Of a DNA stretch of 64,000 nt, positions 12,126 to 23,600 are shown in pieces. Position numbers and translations under genes: made by a program. The DNA comes from Euptelea pleiosperma (taxonomy: Eukaryota > Streptophyta > Magnoliopsida > Ranunculales > Eupteleaceae), in NCBI GenBank assembly GCA_035048495.1, contig CM068552.1:10579501-10643500 (forward strand). Direction: 5' to 3'. Numbering within the stretch: position 1 is the first letter of the stretch; every line of letters starts with the position of its first letter. The notes beneath the pieces were generated by a model. The model saw only the letters and a program-made list of their open reading frames with translations, was not told the DNA's origin and did not search any database.

Positions 12126-12758
12126 GGGTAATTTTAGTCGCACCCCACAATATGTGAGGGCACCCGAACTGCTGAGAGCACCCCCACTCAGATTTCAAAC
12201 TCTGCGAGGGCACCCTTCGCAGCACCAGAGAGTAACTAGGAAATCTTTTGTCGACTGAAGCCAGTCACAACCCACAATAGGAGCTGCGTGGCACACTCTT
12301 AGTGGACACTGACCATATGGATGTTTGGCCAGTCCCTCGGTGGACCTGCAAACCAAAAATTAGCCTGATTAGTGATTTACAACCTTTGGATCTTTCCACC
12401 CAAATAACGCTTAATAATGCGCATATTCCTATGGTTAAAATCAACCAATGAAAATGACTTCAATCCAACACTTTGATTTTACTAATCAGGCTGATTTTTT
12501 GTTTGTAGGTCCACCGAGGGACTGGCCAAACATCCATACGGTCAGAGTCTACTAAGAGTGTGCCACGTGACTCCTACTGTGGGTTGTGACTGGATTCGGT
12601 CGCAAGACTCACACCGGGTAGAACTTCCAGAGAAAACATTTGATAAGAAGGGTGTATACAAATTCTTTAAAAGGGTATTTTCGTAATAAAAGAGTATAGT
12701 AAAAAATCAAGGGTTTTGGGTGTCCCTCACATTTTGTGGGGTGCGACTAAAATTACCC
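12126..12758. mobile_element. Mutator-type MITE with 9-bp target duplication, carrying a nested MITE
   Basis: Terminal inverted repeats of about 40 bp (GGGTAATTTTAGTCGCACCC ... GGGTGCGACTAAAATTACCC, with cacaatatgtgagggcaccc inside) are flanked by AAAGAAAAA at 12117-12125 and 12759-12767. A 9-bp duplication with these long repeats points to the Mutator superfamily. A second MITE (12257-12597) sits inside it. Confidence 0.85.
12257..12597. mobile_element. Foldback MITE nested in the Mutator-type MITE
   Basis: Inverted ends GAAGCCAGTCACAACCCACA / rc of TGTGGGTTGTGACTGGATTC continue through cgtggcacactcttagt and gtatggatgtttggccagtccctcgg, over 110 bp of inverted similarity. It belongs to the same family as 6810-7152. 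Confidence 0.8.
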
Positions 12759-12784
12759 AAAGAAAAAAGAAGACTTTGATGACA

Positions 12785-13010
12785 GGGTGCAATAGGAGCC
12801 ACGGTGGATCTTTGTACCTCAAATACTGCTCAAATTCCCACAGTTGAGATCAACCCATGAAAATATGTCCAATCCAACGCCTATAAATCACTAATCAGGC
12901 TGATTTTTGGTTTGTAGGTCTATCTAGGGATTGGCCAAACATATATACGGTCAGAGTCCTCTAAGAGTGTGCCACGTAGCTCGTACTGTGTCCTGCAACG
13001 GGAACCTGTC
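12785..13010. mobile_element. Foldback MITE fragment, CTCTTAGAG family
   Basis: The interior and right arm match the family at 6810-7152 (aatcaggctgatttttggtttgtaggt, ggccaaacatatatacggtcagagtcctctaagagtgtgccacgtagctc). The left arm is almost entirely gone. Confidence 0.65.
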
Positions 13011-13549
13011 ATTTTAGGATGTTCACCGGAGTCTAGCCCATAAAATAAACATAGGCACTTATTCCATATTTGGAAAATTTTAGAATTTTGATTCTTTAAC
13101 TGCGCATTGAGTTGTAATAATTTACAGATTTGCCCCTTTAAACTAATCTTCCAAAACTACCCTTTTCGTTGAAACTCTCTTATTTTGCGACTTTTTTCAA
13201 AGACAGGCCCTACAATCACTCACATGCATTGCACGTGCCTCCCACACAATAAGTCAATAACTAAACTGCCCATTTTGGTTTTGTACACGCTTATATATCT
13301 TCGACATTATTTGGTGGACACAAAAGCAAACTTTCTTAAATTACAACGGTGACAACAATGAGGATATCTTAAAGATGTCTTGGTTGGATAACTTTCCTAA
13401 GCTGCAAGATTGTCTTGGTCTTGGTGGCTGGAGATTTTATTCTCCAAAATATACTAATGAGGTGGACAACGTCAACGTCCAAATGGTCAATCTACAGGGT
13501 TGTATATTAGATGGACGGTCTGAATTAGTCATATCATAAAGCCAACAGA

Positions 13550-13795
13550 TGTTTTGGCTAGCCCACTCCTTGGTGGATATACATACCAAAAATAAGCTTG
13601 ACATATAATTTATAGCCATTGGATTAAGTACCCAAAAAATATGCAAAAACAAAAAATGTTTGAATCCAACGGCTATAATAAATCTTTAAAAAGTTCTAAA
13701 ATCATTGGTTATAGAAAACCAACCAGATAGATTTTGCAAATGTATATATCCACCAAGAGGTGAGCTAAACATCCATGCCATTAGTGGGACCAAGA
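13550..13795. mobile_element. Foldback MITE core fragment
   Basis: The arms gctagcccactccttggtgg and caccaagaggtgagctaaacatccatg are inverted copies around the core words agccattgga and aatccaacggctataat shared with the GATGTAACAAGG family. Outer termini are not recognisable. Confidence 0.55.
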
Positions 13796-14730
13796 AAATG
13801 AGCTATGTAGGGCCAAGAGAGGCCTCCACATCCACTGCACTGGCATAGTTAGCAAATTTTCGATTAAAACCCAACTTTTTGAAACAAAAAAACTTAATCT
13901 TTTGAAAGTAACCTTTCAAATCATAGTGTTTTCAGAACATTGCGAAAAAAGAAAAAAAAAAAAAACCGAAATATTTAATAATCCAAAACAGACCCTGTAA
14001 TTTAAAATTTTTCAAAAAATCTAATGAATAAAACTCATTCTTGTTTTAAAAAATAAAGGGCCAAAAATAAATAATATTTTTTTATTTATAATATATTACC
14101 AATTTTTATGTTTAAAAAAATATTTTTTGACAAGATTAACAGATTCCTACACATTAGGAAACCTTGATAGATGAGAAATAATTATGGAAATTATTACTGT
14201 TGCTTATATTACTTGATTTAAGGGAAATATCATATAGTTTCGGTTCTATTATCTTTATATTACCATCCAATCTACATGCATTATGGACATATGCACATAT
14301 ATGTATACATTTTATTTTAGGGCATAAAAATTTAGACTAAAAAAGCATTATACCCGAAGTTCTCTCTACATTCTCGTCTTTTTTGACACTGTTTTTTTAA
14401 TCCAAAATCGTTTAAACTCTCATTTTTCAGTGGACGAATTTTGTTGCTGCACGATTTGCTGTAACTATGCTGCATCAAAAGTCCTCTGCATCTAAATATA
14501 GAACAATATTAGCATAAGTAAGATAGTAGCGGGAGTATCCTAATTGTCCCCGTTTCCAATGGAAAGGAGAGAAAGAGAGGGAAGAAAGAATATTGTGTAT
14601 TAAATGCAGTGGCTTGGTAGAGGAAGGAGAGAGAGATTATGGGTTGGGGTTCGTATTCATATTAATGCTCTGGACTGTCTTTCTGGTTTGGTAGTCGACA
14701 GTTTTAAATGCCATTGCAGACCTCAACCTT

Positions 14731-14740
14731 CTTAAATACA
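14731..14740 (+). promoter_or_regulatory. Possible TATA box of MIR171
   Basis: cttaaataca lies about 140 bp upstream of the hairpin and just before a CT-rich stretch (14751-14826) typical of plant transcription start regions. It is a weak match. Confidence 0.3.
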
Positions 14741-14869
14741 GCCAAGACATTCTCCTCTCTTCTCACTCTCCTCCTCGCTTCTTCTCTCTCTCTCTCTTTC
14801 TCGTCTCTTCTTCTTCTTCTTCTTCAAAATATATATTAAAATCTCTGTGTTTGATCCTGACTACTACAA

Positions 14870-14985
14870 TATTGAAATGGTTACTGCGATGTTGGCTCGG
14901 TTCATTCAGACAAACACCTCCAAAAGGAGTGGTGCATGTAGTTCTGATTGAGCCGTGCCAATATCTTAGTACTCTTTCATTTCTC
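14870..14985 (+). ncRNA. MIR171: MIR171 microRNA precursor
   Basis: The 3' arm at 14945-14965 contains the mature miR171 sequence (TGATTGAGCCGTGCC followed by AATATC), the isoform with GUGCC. The 5' arm at about 14888-14908 (GATGTTGGCTCGGTTCATTC) pairs with it along its whole length, with G-U wobbles and two mismatches, as expected of a miR171 star. The arms extend below (gaaatgg...actg with cagt...ctttcatttc) and above (cacctcc with ggagtgg) around an AAAA loop. By family knowledge miR171 directs cleavage of mRNAs for GRAS/HAM (SCL6-type) regulators of meristems. A short open frame over the hairpin is not coding. Confidence 0.93.
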
Positions 14986-15074
14986 CTGCGCGACAGAGCT
15001 CCTCCATCTTCCCTCAAAGGTTTGCACATCGTAGTTTATATTTTCTTTTTGGTACTCACATTCCGCTGATGCTT

Positions 15075-15187
15075 TTTTGAACGAACTCACTCAAAAATAC
15101 TTTTGAACAGCAGATTGTGGTGTTGTGTACTGATTGGCCACTGCTTCGCTGGTTCAAAAATCCGCTGCTTCAAAAAAATTTCTCATG
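15075..15187. mobile_element. Mutator-like MITE fragment (right arm, TTTGAAGCAG family)
   Basis: gcagattgtggtgttgtgtactgattggcc, tgcttcgctggttcaaaaatccgctgcttc and aaaaaaatttctc match the right arm of the element at 31056-31683. The left arm is lost. Confidence 0.5.
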
Positions 15188-15189
15188 CT

Positions 15190-16380
15190 TGCCAGGCCGC
15201 CAAACAACACGAGTAAGGGCGTGTTTGATTGTCAAGTGGGAAAATTGCATTTTCCCTGGGAAAACGCAACTGGTCATTGTTAGATAGCTAGCCATTTTAA
15301 ATCTGTATAATTTTTTCTACTAAGCCCGGAATTCATTTTCCATCCAGATAGGTGAGAATTCATTTCCACTTGAAAATACGTATATATTTTGTCACATTAT
15401 TCAAATGTTTGTTCTCAGTTGCAATCAATATATCAGTCATTTAGGGCATTTCCCAGATGTATTTTCTCCGAAAATTTTCTGTGCAATCAATTAGTCAATT
15501 AAGGCATTTCTGGGACCCATGCATGCACGACTTACATTGGGCCGTCGATCAACATCTGAGGGTGTTTTGGCAATTTAAATCAACCTTTAGATTTTTGTTC
15601 AAGGTGGTCACACAATTTTGTAGAGGTCAATGTCTTGAATATAGCACTAATTTTCCCTTGGAATCCCCATGATTACAACGCAACTTTAAAAAAAACAAAG
15701 TCTTGAATATATGGGATGATGTGCTACAGTGTCGATAGGACCATATTAAATTTTCCATTATCAGAACACCCTTGAGTGTTGACATGCCTCAATGAAAATA
15801 TTTTTGGATGCTTATGTTCACGGGGAACACATGCGGCTTGTCTCACATTGTCATGTACCAAACCACGGTGGACCTTAATACACTACTACTGTAACAAGTG
15901 GGGGAGCCCACCTAGCACATAAGACCTGCATGATATGTTGATCACATGACACGTGGGGTCCACATGATGTGGGACTCACATGATTTTTGGACCATATAAC
16001 ATGTGGGGCTCACATGACACGTGACTAACATGTGGGACCCACTTGAAACAAGTGAGTGAGCCGCACGAATTTATGTGTAGTGTATTGTGCATCAAGCTTA
16101 ATTATTTATTAAAGCCAAGTCATGTCACGTGTCAAGTACTATTAACTGTATGTCGTCCCCCCATTTAAGCCTTTGTTGCACGACTTCATGTTGCACAATA
16201 AATAACTTGCCCACCTTTGTCAGTTTGGTGCGAATCGAATTCTTAGTGAACGAACACAGCACGGGACAAGTGCATTGATTTAGCCCGTTGAAATTTCTAA
16301 AATGCGCTTATAATGCATATAATGCTTCTGGTCATATCACATCTTATATGTTTATATCATTGGATCATGATCATAGTTAG
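15190..16380. other. Intergenic; no gene seen
   Basis: AT-rich sequence with a cluster of imperfect CACATGACACGTGGGG words at 15930-16050 that may be a decayed inverted-repeat element (gtgggggagcccac near 15898, gtgggacccacttg near 16032). The short open frame at 15457-15672 has no recognisable features. Confidence 0.4.
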
Positions 16381-16387
16381 TAAATTC

Positions 16388-16645
16388 TCTCGCGAATTAG
16401 CCCACCCCTTGGTAAAGAGATTCATACCCAAAATCATCTTGTTTGATGATTATTAGCCGTTGGTTCTAGTACTAACAAATAATGGTCGTCTTCAATGGCT
16501 AGAATCACACCTTAAAAAGTAATGAAATCTAATGGCTAGATATTACCGATCAGGGTGATTTTTTATATGAATATCCGCGAAGGGGTGGGATGCACATCCA
16601 TGCGCTCAGTGGGCCCAGATTACAGGTATACCTTGTTACACATTT
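16388..16645. mobile_element. Foldback MITE, GATGTAACAAGG family, degenerate
   Basis: Inverted arms tagcccaccccttggta and gaaggggtgggatgcacatccatgcg flank the family core (agccgttggttctagta). The right end retains caggtataccttgttac, the family terminus. Confidence 0.6.
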
Positions 16646-17439
16646 TTCACGGGGTATATTGTTTTGGAAAATCAGGCAATACAAGCGTAAATGGGTCTGG
16701 TTTGAATCGCCATTTTTTTAGCCAAGAAAATATATTTGTGAAAGCTTTTTTCAGAGAAAATATTTTCTGTTTTTGGCGCAAAAATGGCGATCAAAACATG
16801 CTTGAGTTGGTTGAGGAGAGTAAATGAGAGACAGGGATGTCGGGCTTTAATTTAATAAGTAATAAATGTGGCCGATGGACACGGTAGAGGAATAGAACTG
16901 TAGACATTTATTTACATCCACGCCTGCTTTTTATATTTGCATTCAGACAAACAATTCCTCATTTAATACCCCCCTCCTCCTTAGGTACTACCTCTATTCC
17001 CCTTTTCTTTGATTCCCATTTCTTTTTTTCAATTTTGAATTTTATGATACAGTATTTCTACATTTTTGGTAGGAGTGTCAATGGAAAATAAGAAAATTCG
17101 AATCCTTATTTGAATAATCAGGTATTATTTGGAAATTTTGGACATGTCGAATTCAGATTTGGATATGTCCGCCTCAATGATATTTGATCCGATATATTAT
17201 ATAAAATAGATTGTAAATTCAAATGTTGATTCAAATATCTGTTAAATTCTGAATCAAATTTTTGATGAATATCGAATTTTTTATTGGATTCGGATTCAAC
17301 TTGTATTTCATTTGAATAATATCCGTTGATAGCCCTAATTCTTAGGCCTTGTATGGTTTCCGGTAGAAAAGTTCTATAGATGTGGTTCTTACTCATTAAT
17401 GTCCATAATCGTTGTCTGGATATGAATTCAGGTTGACCT

Positions 17440-17770
17440 TGACCCGCTGCACTTTGGATTTCTTAAGATGAACACTAATGTCGTGTGGGATTTCAAGATT
17501 GGACAGGCTGATTTGGACTTTATTATTAGAGATAATTATTAAACTTCGGAGACCATCCTTCTAGAGCTAACACGGCAGAAGAGGTAGAGGCGAAGGCTAT
17601 CTTAGTTGGCCTCCAAGCAGCTCAGGATGCAGAAATGGGATCTCTTTTGGTCGAATCGGATGTTGTGGAATCCCTCTGCTACTGCTAGGCAGGAGCTCGG
17701 GATATTAGCTGGTTTGAGGCTGCCTGATGTGCTCGGATTTTGGATTTTCTTCATCTTTTTTGAACTTATC
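17440..17770 (+). pseudogene. Decayed LINE RNase H domain
   Basis: Across shifted frames the translation reads LGFLKMNTNVVWDF, then AEEVEAKAILVGLQAAQDAEM and LLVESDVVE, the pattern of the RNase H-like region that ends plant L1 ORF2 or is found in related reverse transcriptase proteins. Frameshifts and stops interrupt it. Confidence 0.6.
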
Positions 17771-17799
17771 CTTTATTTATACTCCTCAGTTGTATAACT

Positions 17800-19370
17800 A
17801 TACTGCTCATACTATTGCTCGGAGGGCATGTACTTTCTCTCACCCACATATGTGGCATCTGACCCCTCTGATTGGCTTCGCTTAGCTAATTTTGGGGAAG
17901 TGGCCAGTGTTTACACAGGGTATAGCTGGGTTTTCACTTTTGTATGGTGTTTATCTAACAAGCTGGCACCTTCTAATCAACCAAGTTTCTTTGCTTGAAG
18001 AGGAGAAAGAGTGATTCTGAATTTTGTTTTTTAAAGATCTTTGAGCACATTAACATATATAAAAGTTCTTGTATGTGTTTGAATAACATGTGTTCTTGTA
18101 GTTAGGATAAAGTTGGTATAAGCATGAAGAGGAGAGAGAGTGAAATTCTGGGCTAAAAGTGATTGTGTTCTTGGAAATTAGCCCCACCCCACCCCCTCTC
18201 TCAAGTCTCAATCTCTACCTATATATTTGAATTTCAAAAAATGGATAGAAGAAACATAAAAAATGTTTCCAAAATAAAACTGAGACCCTGAGACAAGTAC
18301 ATGTGCTCCATTGAGAATCATTGTTGCTTGGGATCGAGATTCTTTCGTCATTAATTGCTGAGATCTTGGTGTCTAGGAGAGTGGGAAATTGTCCTTGGAC
18401 CTTTGTTTGGGAATTAATGGGGTGACAGACTCAGGAATGATGGTGTAGTCATAGTACATGTTTAGAAATTATTTTTAGAAATCACAAGGTTTCCGGCCGG
18501 GCATCTTAGAGCACCCAACTAAGTCTTGCGGACAGGGGTAAGGCCACTGTCACTCCGTATCATTTAAACACCTAGCCAAGCCTAGATGGTAGCTAGGTAC
18601 ACAAATATATATCTCCATAACCTACTTAAAAAAAAAAAAAGTTTGCCAAGAACAACGTACACGGTGTGTTGTTTATTAATTAATTTTTATTATATGAATG
18701 AACATATGTATTCTTCTTCTCTCTTTTTTTCTCTGTAGTGTACAATATGATAAAACAATATGTAAACTGGATAAATGCCAACCAAACAACTTACAAATTA
18801 AAATCAGATACAAGACAATGTTAACCAAACAACATGAAAATCATAACTAGTTTAAGATTAATAACTACTAGGGAGGAGATTTGAACTCAGGACTTGTGCT
18901 TCCTAAGACGTAATCCTAGCCATCGAATGATTTGACCTCAAGTATTCGGGATTGAGATAAGGTACGTAGATATATAACGTTGATCTATATCAGAAGTGCT
19001 GAATCGGTTTGACGATCAGATGGTTGAATCATAAAGGGTATAGATCTAGATGGACTCTTTGAAATTCATGTTATTTGTGCCACACGTGTGAGTAAAAATA
19101 GACTTAAAATGGTTTAAGGGTATTTGGTTAAAAATTGGGGGTTGCCCAAAAGGTTAAGTAGAAAAAAAAAACAGAAAAAAGAATGCCCTTATTACTACTG
19201 TGGGAAATTGCTGAGAGCTAATAAAAGGAGGTGTACGTGAGCATCTGCCATTAATTCATATAGGTTACTTTAACTTTGGTCGGTCAAAAGTGAAAATTCA
19301 TTGAATGGTATGGATGCCGTGCCTTATTTACAAAAAAAAAAAAAAAAAAAAAAAGCCAAAAATCCAAAAG
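17800..19370. other. Intergenic; simple sequence, no gene seen
   Basis: AT-rich sequence. It ends in a 23-base A run at 19332-19354, which could be the tail of a lost retroposon. Nothing else recognisable. Confidence 0.4.
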
Positions 19371-19374
19371 AATT

Positions 19375-19647
19375 GGTATTTTAGTAACACCTCTCTGAAA
19401 TTTGGAAGTAATTTGTATTACCCCCTTGACCTGGTTTAACATGGTTGACTTGAGTTGAAGTGGGACTTGATGAATCGCACATCGTTAGCATTGTAATTGC
19501 AATATTATGGTCCTTTCATAGGTGCATTAACAGGCAATGTCAAATGATGGTAACACCAGGTCAAGGGGGGTAATCATAAAGTTTGAAAGTATAAGGGGGA
19601 TACTACAAATTACTTTCAAATTTCAGGTGGGTGTTACTAAAATATCC
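19375..19647. mobile_element. Foldback MITE with GGWATTTTAGTAACACC ends
   Basis: The left arm (ggtattttagtaacacct, ctgaaatttggaagtaattt, attacccccttgacctgg) is repeated inverted on the right (ccaggtcaaggggggtaat, aaattactttcaaatttcag, gtgttactaaaatatcc). A fragment of the same family lies at 11450-11510. Confidence 0.7.
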
Positions 19648-19748
19648 ATAAAAATGGACTTAACATTATACCGGCTGTTATATTGTCCGTTATTCGTTAT
19701 TTTACTGATATCAACATTATTTTGATGAAAAATAAAATTTTTATTTTG

Positions 19749-19840
19749 ACCATTTGTTTACAACTGTTATAAGGCGGGTTTTGAACCCAAGTTTATGGTA
19801 TCATCAACCACAAATTTTACCAATTGAGCAAGCTGGCACC
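19749..19840 (-). mobile_element. tRNA-derived SINE head
   Basis: On the minus strand: GGTGCCAGCTTGCTCAATTG with a box A-like TTGCTCAATTGGTAA, then TGGTTGATGATACCATA and a box B-like GGGTTCAAAACCC. It aligns closely with the plus-strand copy at 24290-24420, so the two define a SINE family. Confidence 0.65.
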
Positions 19841-20618
19841 TTCAGCCATATCTACCATTAAGCACTTATTGGCATGTTCAGACCGTTTGGTAACCGACTT
19901 AAAGTAAGTTTTGAACTTCGGAATGTCTGAATTTCAGTAACTTATTTTTTGTCACCCTCCCTTCACTTAGTGCGGTAAGTGAAATAATCTTTTCAAGAAA
20001 TTCTAAGATTCTCTTTTAATACAGACAATGCCCTTTTCTCGTAACTTTTCCTTTAAAACTTACGAAAGTGTCCTAATAAATATTTCAAAATATCCAAAAT
20101 GCCCTAGACCTAATTTTAAGAGTTAAGACCTTTACCAAACAATCCAATTCAGAAATAAGTCGTTAAGCTATCAGACCTTAAGCACTTTAAGCTTTTAGAT
20201 CTCATAATTTAATTTACCGAACGCCACCTACGTTCCTTAGCACATTCAGACGTTACCCATTTATGTGCTGGATAATCCTCTAAGTCCAAGCCTGGCCCGA
20301 AGAAAGGCCCATAGCTCGAAGTCCAGCCCTAAAACCCCACCGTTCAGTCCGCTCATAGCCCGACGGGCCAAATTTACAACCCTACTTATGCCATGTGTCA
20401 CTCAAACCTTAAGATCTAGGGTTGACCCTATGCAGACCCACACATATTTAACTGAAAACATATAGAACAATTCCTCCTTTCTACATTTGATCAATCTGTT
20501 CATTAAATCCAACAAAAAACTTTGCACAAGCATATACATAAAATATTTTAAAGCCCATGTTGAACAGTTCCATGAAGAAAACAAAATCTCAAATGTACAT
20601 GTTCCATGCTCGAACCAG

Positions 20619-23600
20619 TCAGATCCTGAAGAGGATGAGATCAGCATCAATTCCTTCAGGTACCCGACGCCGTGGGGGGAACTTGAGGAGGGACCGAGCA
20701 ACGTAGCGAGCAGTCTCGAGGAACGTTGTGTACTTATGTTCCATGCTCCCACCATTCCCATTAGTCTGGCTTGAAGCCTTTGAAACAGAGTCATTGTAGC
20801 CCCGACCACCATGTGTCCGCGTGACACCCAATTTCAAACTATTAAGGGCCAGTGCACGTTCCTCTCCGATTACATTCTTGAGGGTGCTTTTCCTGAAAGT
20901 CCAATCTCCTGTCTTCCAGTTAAAGTGATAGAGAGGGAGGAATCGTTGACCGTAGAGTGCCAGGAACTCAAGGGCAGCGAGGATGAACTCAAATTCTGTA
21001 ATAGACATGTAGTAGATGAAACTAATCCTCGTCCAACCTGGTTTAAGCCCATTATATCCCTGCAGAAAACATTGATGGGTCAAATCCTAATGAGTTCATC
21101 AGGATTTACAAAATCAAGCAATGTGAGCATATGCATGGACCCAACTAATAACCAGGTCAGGTCAGGTCAGGTCAGGTCAGGCGTACATATGTTGGATGGA
21201 GAGGCTCGTAGGGCATGCCAGCAAAAATGGGCTATTGGATATACTGGCAATAGACCCATTGACACCACCACCTAGCTGCTTCAGCCTGTAATTTTGGCCC
21301 GACAGGCTGGGCCAAATCTACGGGGCTAGGACCATGCCCGACCCAATGCCTGTAGGTGGTCAGGAGACTCAGGCCTCAGGAAGGGCCTCAGCCCAGGTTG
21401 AGTCCGGTTAATTTTAAAAAATTGAAAAAACGATGTAAAAAATCAGATTTTGCGGGCCGACCTGGCCCAATTTGGGCTGGTTTAGGGCCGGGCCTTGGGC
21501 TTCAAGGGAGTAGGCCTAGGCCGCGGGGCAGGCTTCGGCCTGAAACATCCAAGCTGACCTACGGGCAGCAGGCCAAAATTACAGGCCTACATGGACACAT
21601 CGTGTGAAAAAAATTATGTGCAAATTGCTTGATGTGTCCATGTATGTCCCTCAAAATATGCCACGTGGCATATTTTTTGGGCCCACTGACCGACGGATGT
21701 TTGGCCTACCCATAGGTGGATAAACACATCATAAATCAACCAGGTAAATTCTCTCTAGCTAGCCATTAGATTTTAGCAATATTTAAGGAGTGATTCTAAC
21801 ATTTGGATTCAATTCTTTTTGAGGTATACTAAATCCAATGGCTAGAAGTCATCAATCAAGCTGATTTTGTTAAACAACCATTTACCCCAAAAGATTGATC
21901 TTTTGAGGAAAGCGAAACAACTATGTATACCAATGGGTCATAGGCCAACACAACACGTGCGCGGAACACACCATTCGCTAACACGCCCCCTCAACAGGAA
22001 CACATTCTGCCGGAGACTTGAACCCGCCCACGACCTCTTAAGTCTAAAGGCTCTAATACCATGTTAAACAACCATTTATGGATTTACCCCAAAGATCGAT
22101 CTTTAGGCGATACAACTATATATAACAATGGGTCGTCAGGCCAACACAACACGTGCGAGGGAACACACCATTCGCTAACAGATTTATGGTGTATAGAACT
22201 AGAACCGCCAAGGGCTGGGGCGGGACCATGGTAATGTACATCACCACATGTACATGGAAAACATACACGTACGTGTAAGTAGATAACATTTAGAAAGGCA
22301 ATTGATGTACCTTCTGGATTGCAGCACGGAAAGCCAAGGATTGTTCCTTGTCCACGTTGAGAAGAACATGACCGTAAGGACCAGAGCATGCGCAACCCCC
22401 TCGTGCCTGTATCCCAAAGAGATCATTGAGAAGCTTTGTGACGAATCGACCATGAAGAGGCTTGTCCTTAGTAGTAGCCGTCTCTCTCCACATGTAGGCC
22501 CCTCTATCACCACACTGATCTGCTGTTCGATCCAATGAGGTGGTGTAGATGAGGAAGGAAAGGATTGGCTGACGCTTAACTAAAGTGTTACCGAGCACAT
22601 GGATGTTTGGATTAGGTAAGAGCCTTAGAAGTGCCCTATCTATCCACAAGTTCTCCTGCGTGTCAATCAGGTGGTACCCCATGTATTCTTTTATCCAGAA
22701 TGCTAATGCTGCTCGGATCTTTTGAACAATTGCTGGCGTTCCGGCGTCTTCCCGTTCTTCGATGTCTTTGTAATAAAGGGTATCCTGTACACCTCACGGT
22801 CAGTTCTAAACGCCAGTATATTCATAGGTTATAGCATTGCTGCAGAAGATTTGGACACGTGCCTTTCAGGGAGGTCTACTACATCACGATTGTTTTGGAA
22901 GTGGGTCGTGTAAAAATATGTCACGTGGCATGTTTGGCCCACTATTTGGTGGGCTAACAGACCAAAAATCAGCTTGATTGGTGACTTCTACTAGTTGGAT
23001 TTGAGTTTTTTCATGGGTTTCATCTTAAGTCATGGGATTCGATCGAGTATTATTTGGGTACTCAAATCCAACGGCTAGAGATCACTCCACCAAAGGGTGG
23101 GCCAAACATCATACGGTCAGCAGTCCCCAAAGAATGTGCCACTGTGGCATATTTTATGCTACCCACAATGTCACAACGAGACTAGCTAGGTAGAGATACC
23201 CACTTCAAAAGAAGTTTAAATTAAGTTAGAGTGCCATCTGTCTTGGTGAGAGGAGGTCCCCAGCCTAGGTTGGGTCATATTAAAGAAAGGCCATATAAGA
23301 GGTGATCCTACGTAGCACGTTTTTTTGGGGCCCACTAACCACATGGATGTTTAGCCCAAGGTTTAACGGATTCGGACCTACCCGTTATGTTATGGACCGT
23401 TAAAACGCCCAAAAAATAACGGCCGTTATAACAAAAATAACGACCGTTATTTTCTGAAAATTTTGTGAAAAAAACGGCTGTTATTTTTGGTTTTTTTTTT
23501 CGTTATTTTCCATTTTTGAAAATTATGCCATTTTTTCCGTTATATTCCATTATTTTCCCCTTTTTTCCATTTTTACCCCTGAATGTTTTTTTCGTTATAA

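Noticed and set aside
14851..15069. 72-codon frame
   Set aside because: It covers the MIR171 hairpin and has no independent coding evidence.
20402..20827. 141-codon minus-strand frame
   Set aside because: Shadow of exon 4 of the class V enzyme gene in another frame; the conserved frame is the one ending at 20619.
21868..22180. Simple tandem duplication with spacer
   Set aside because: The TG/CA ends, primer site, purine tract and GATTT duplication make a TRIM the better explanation.
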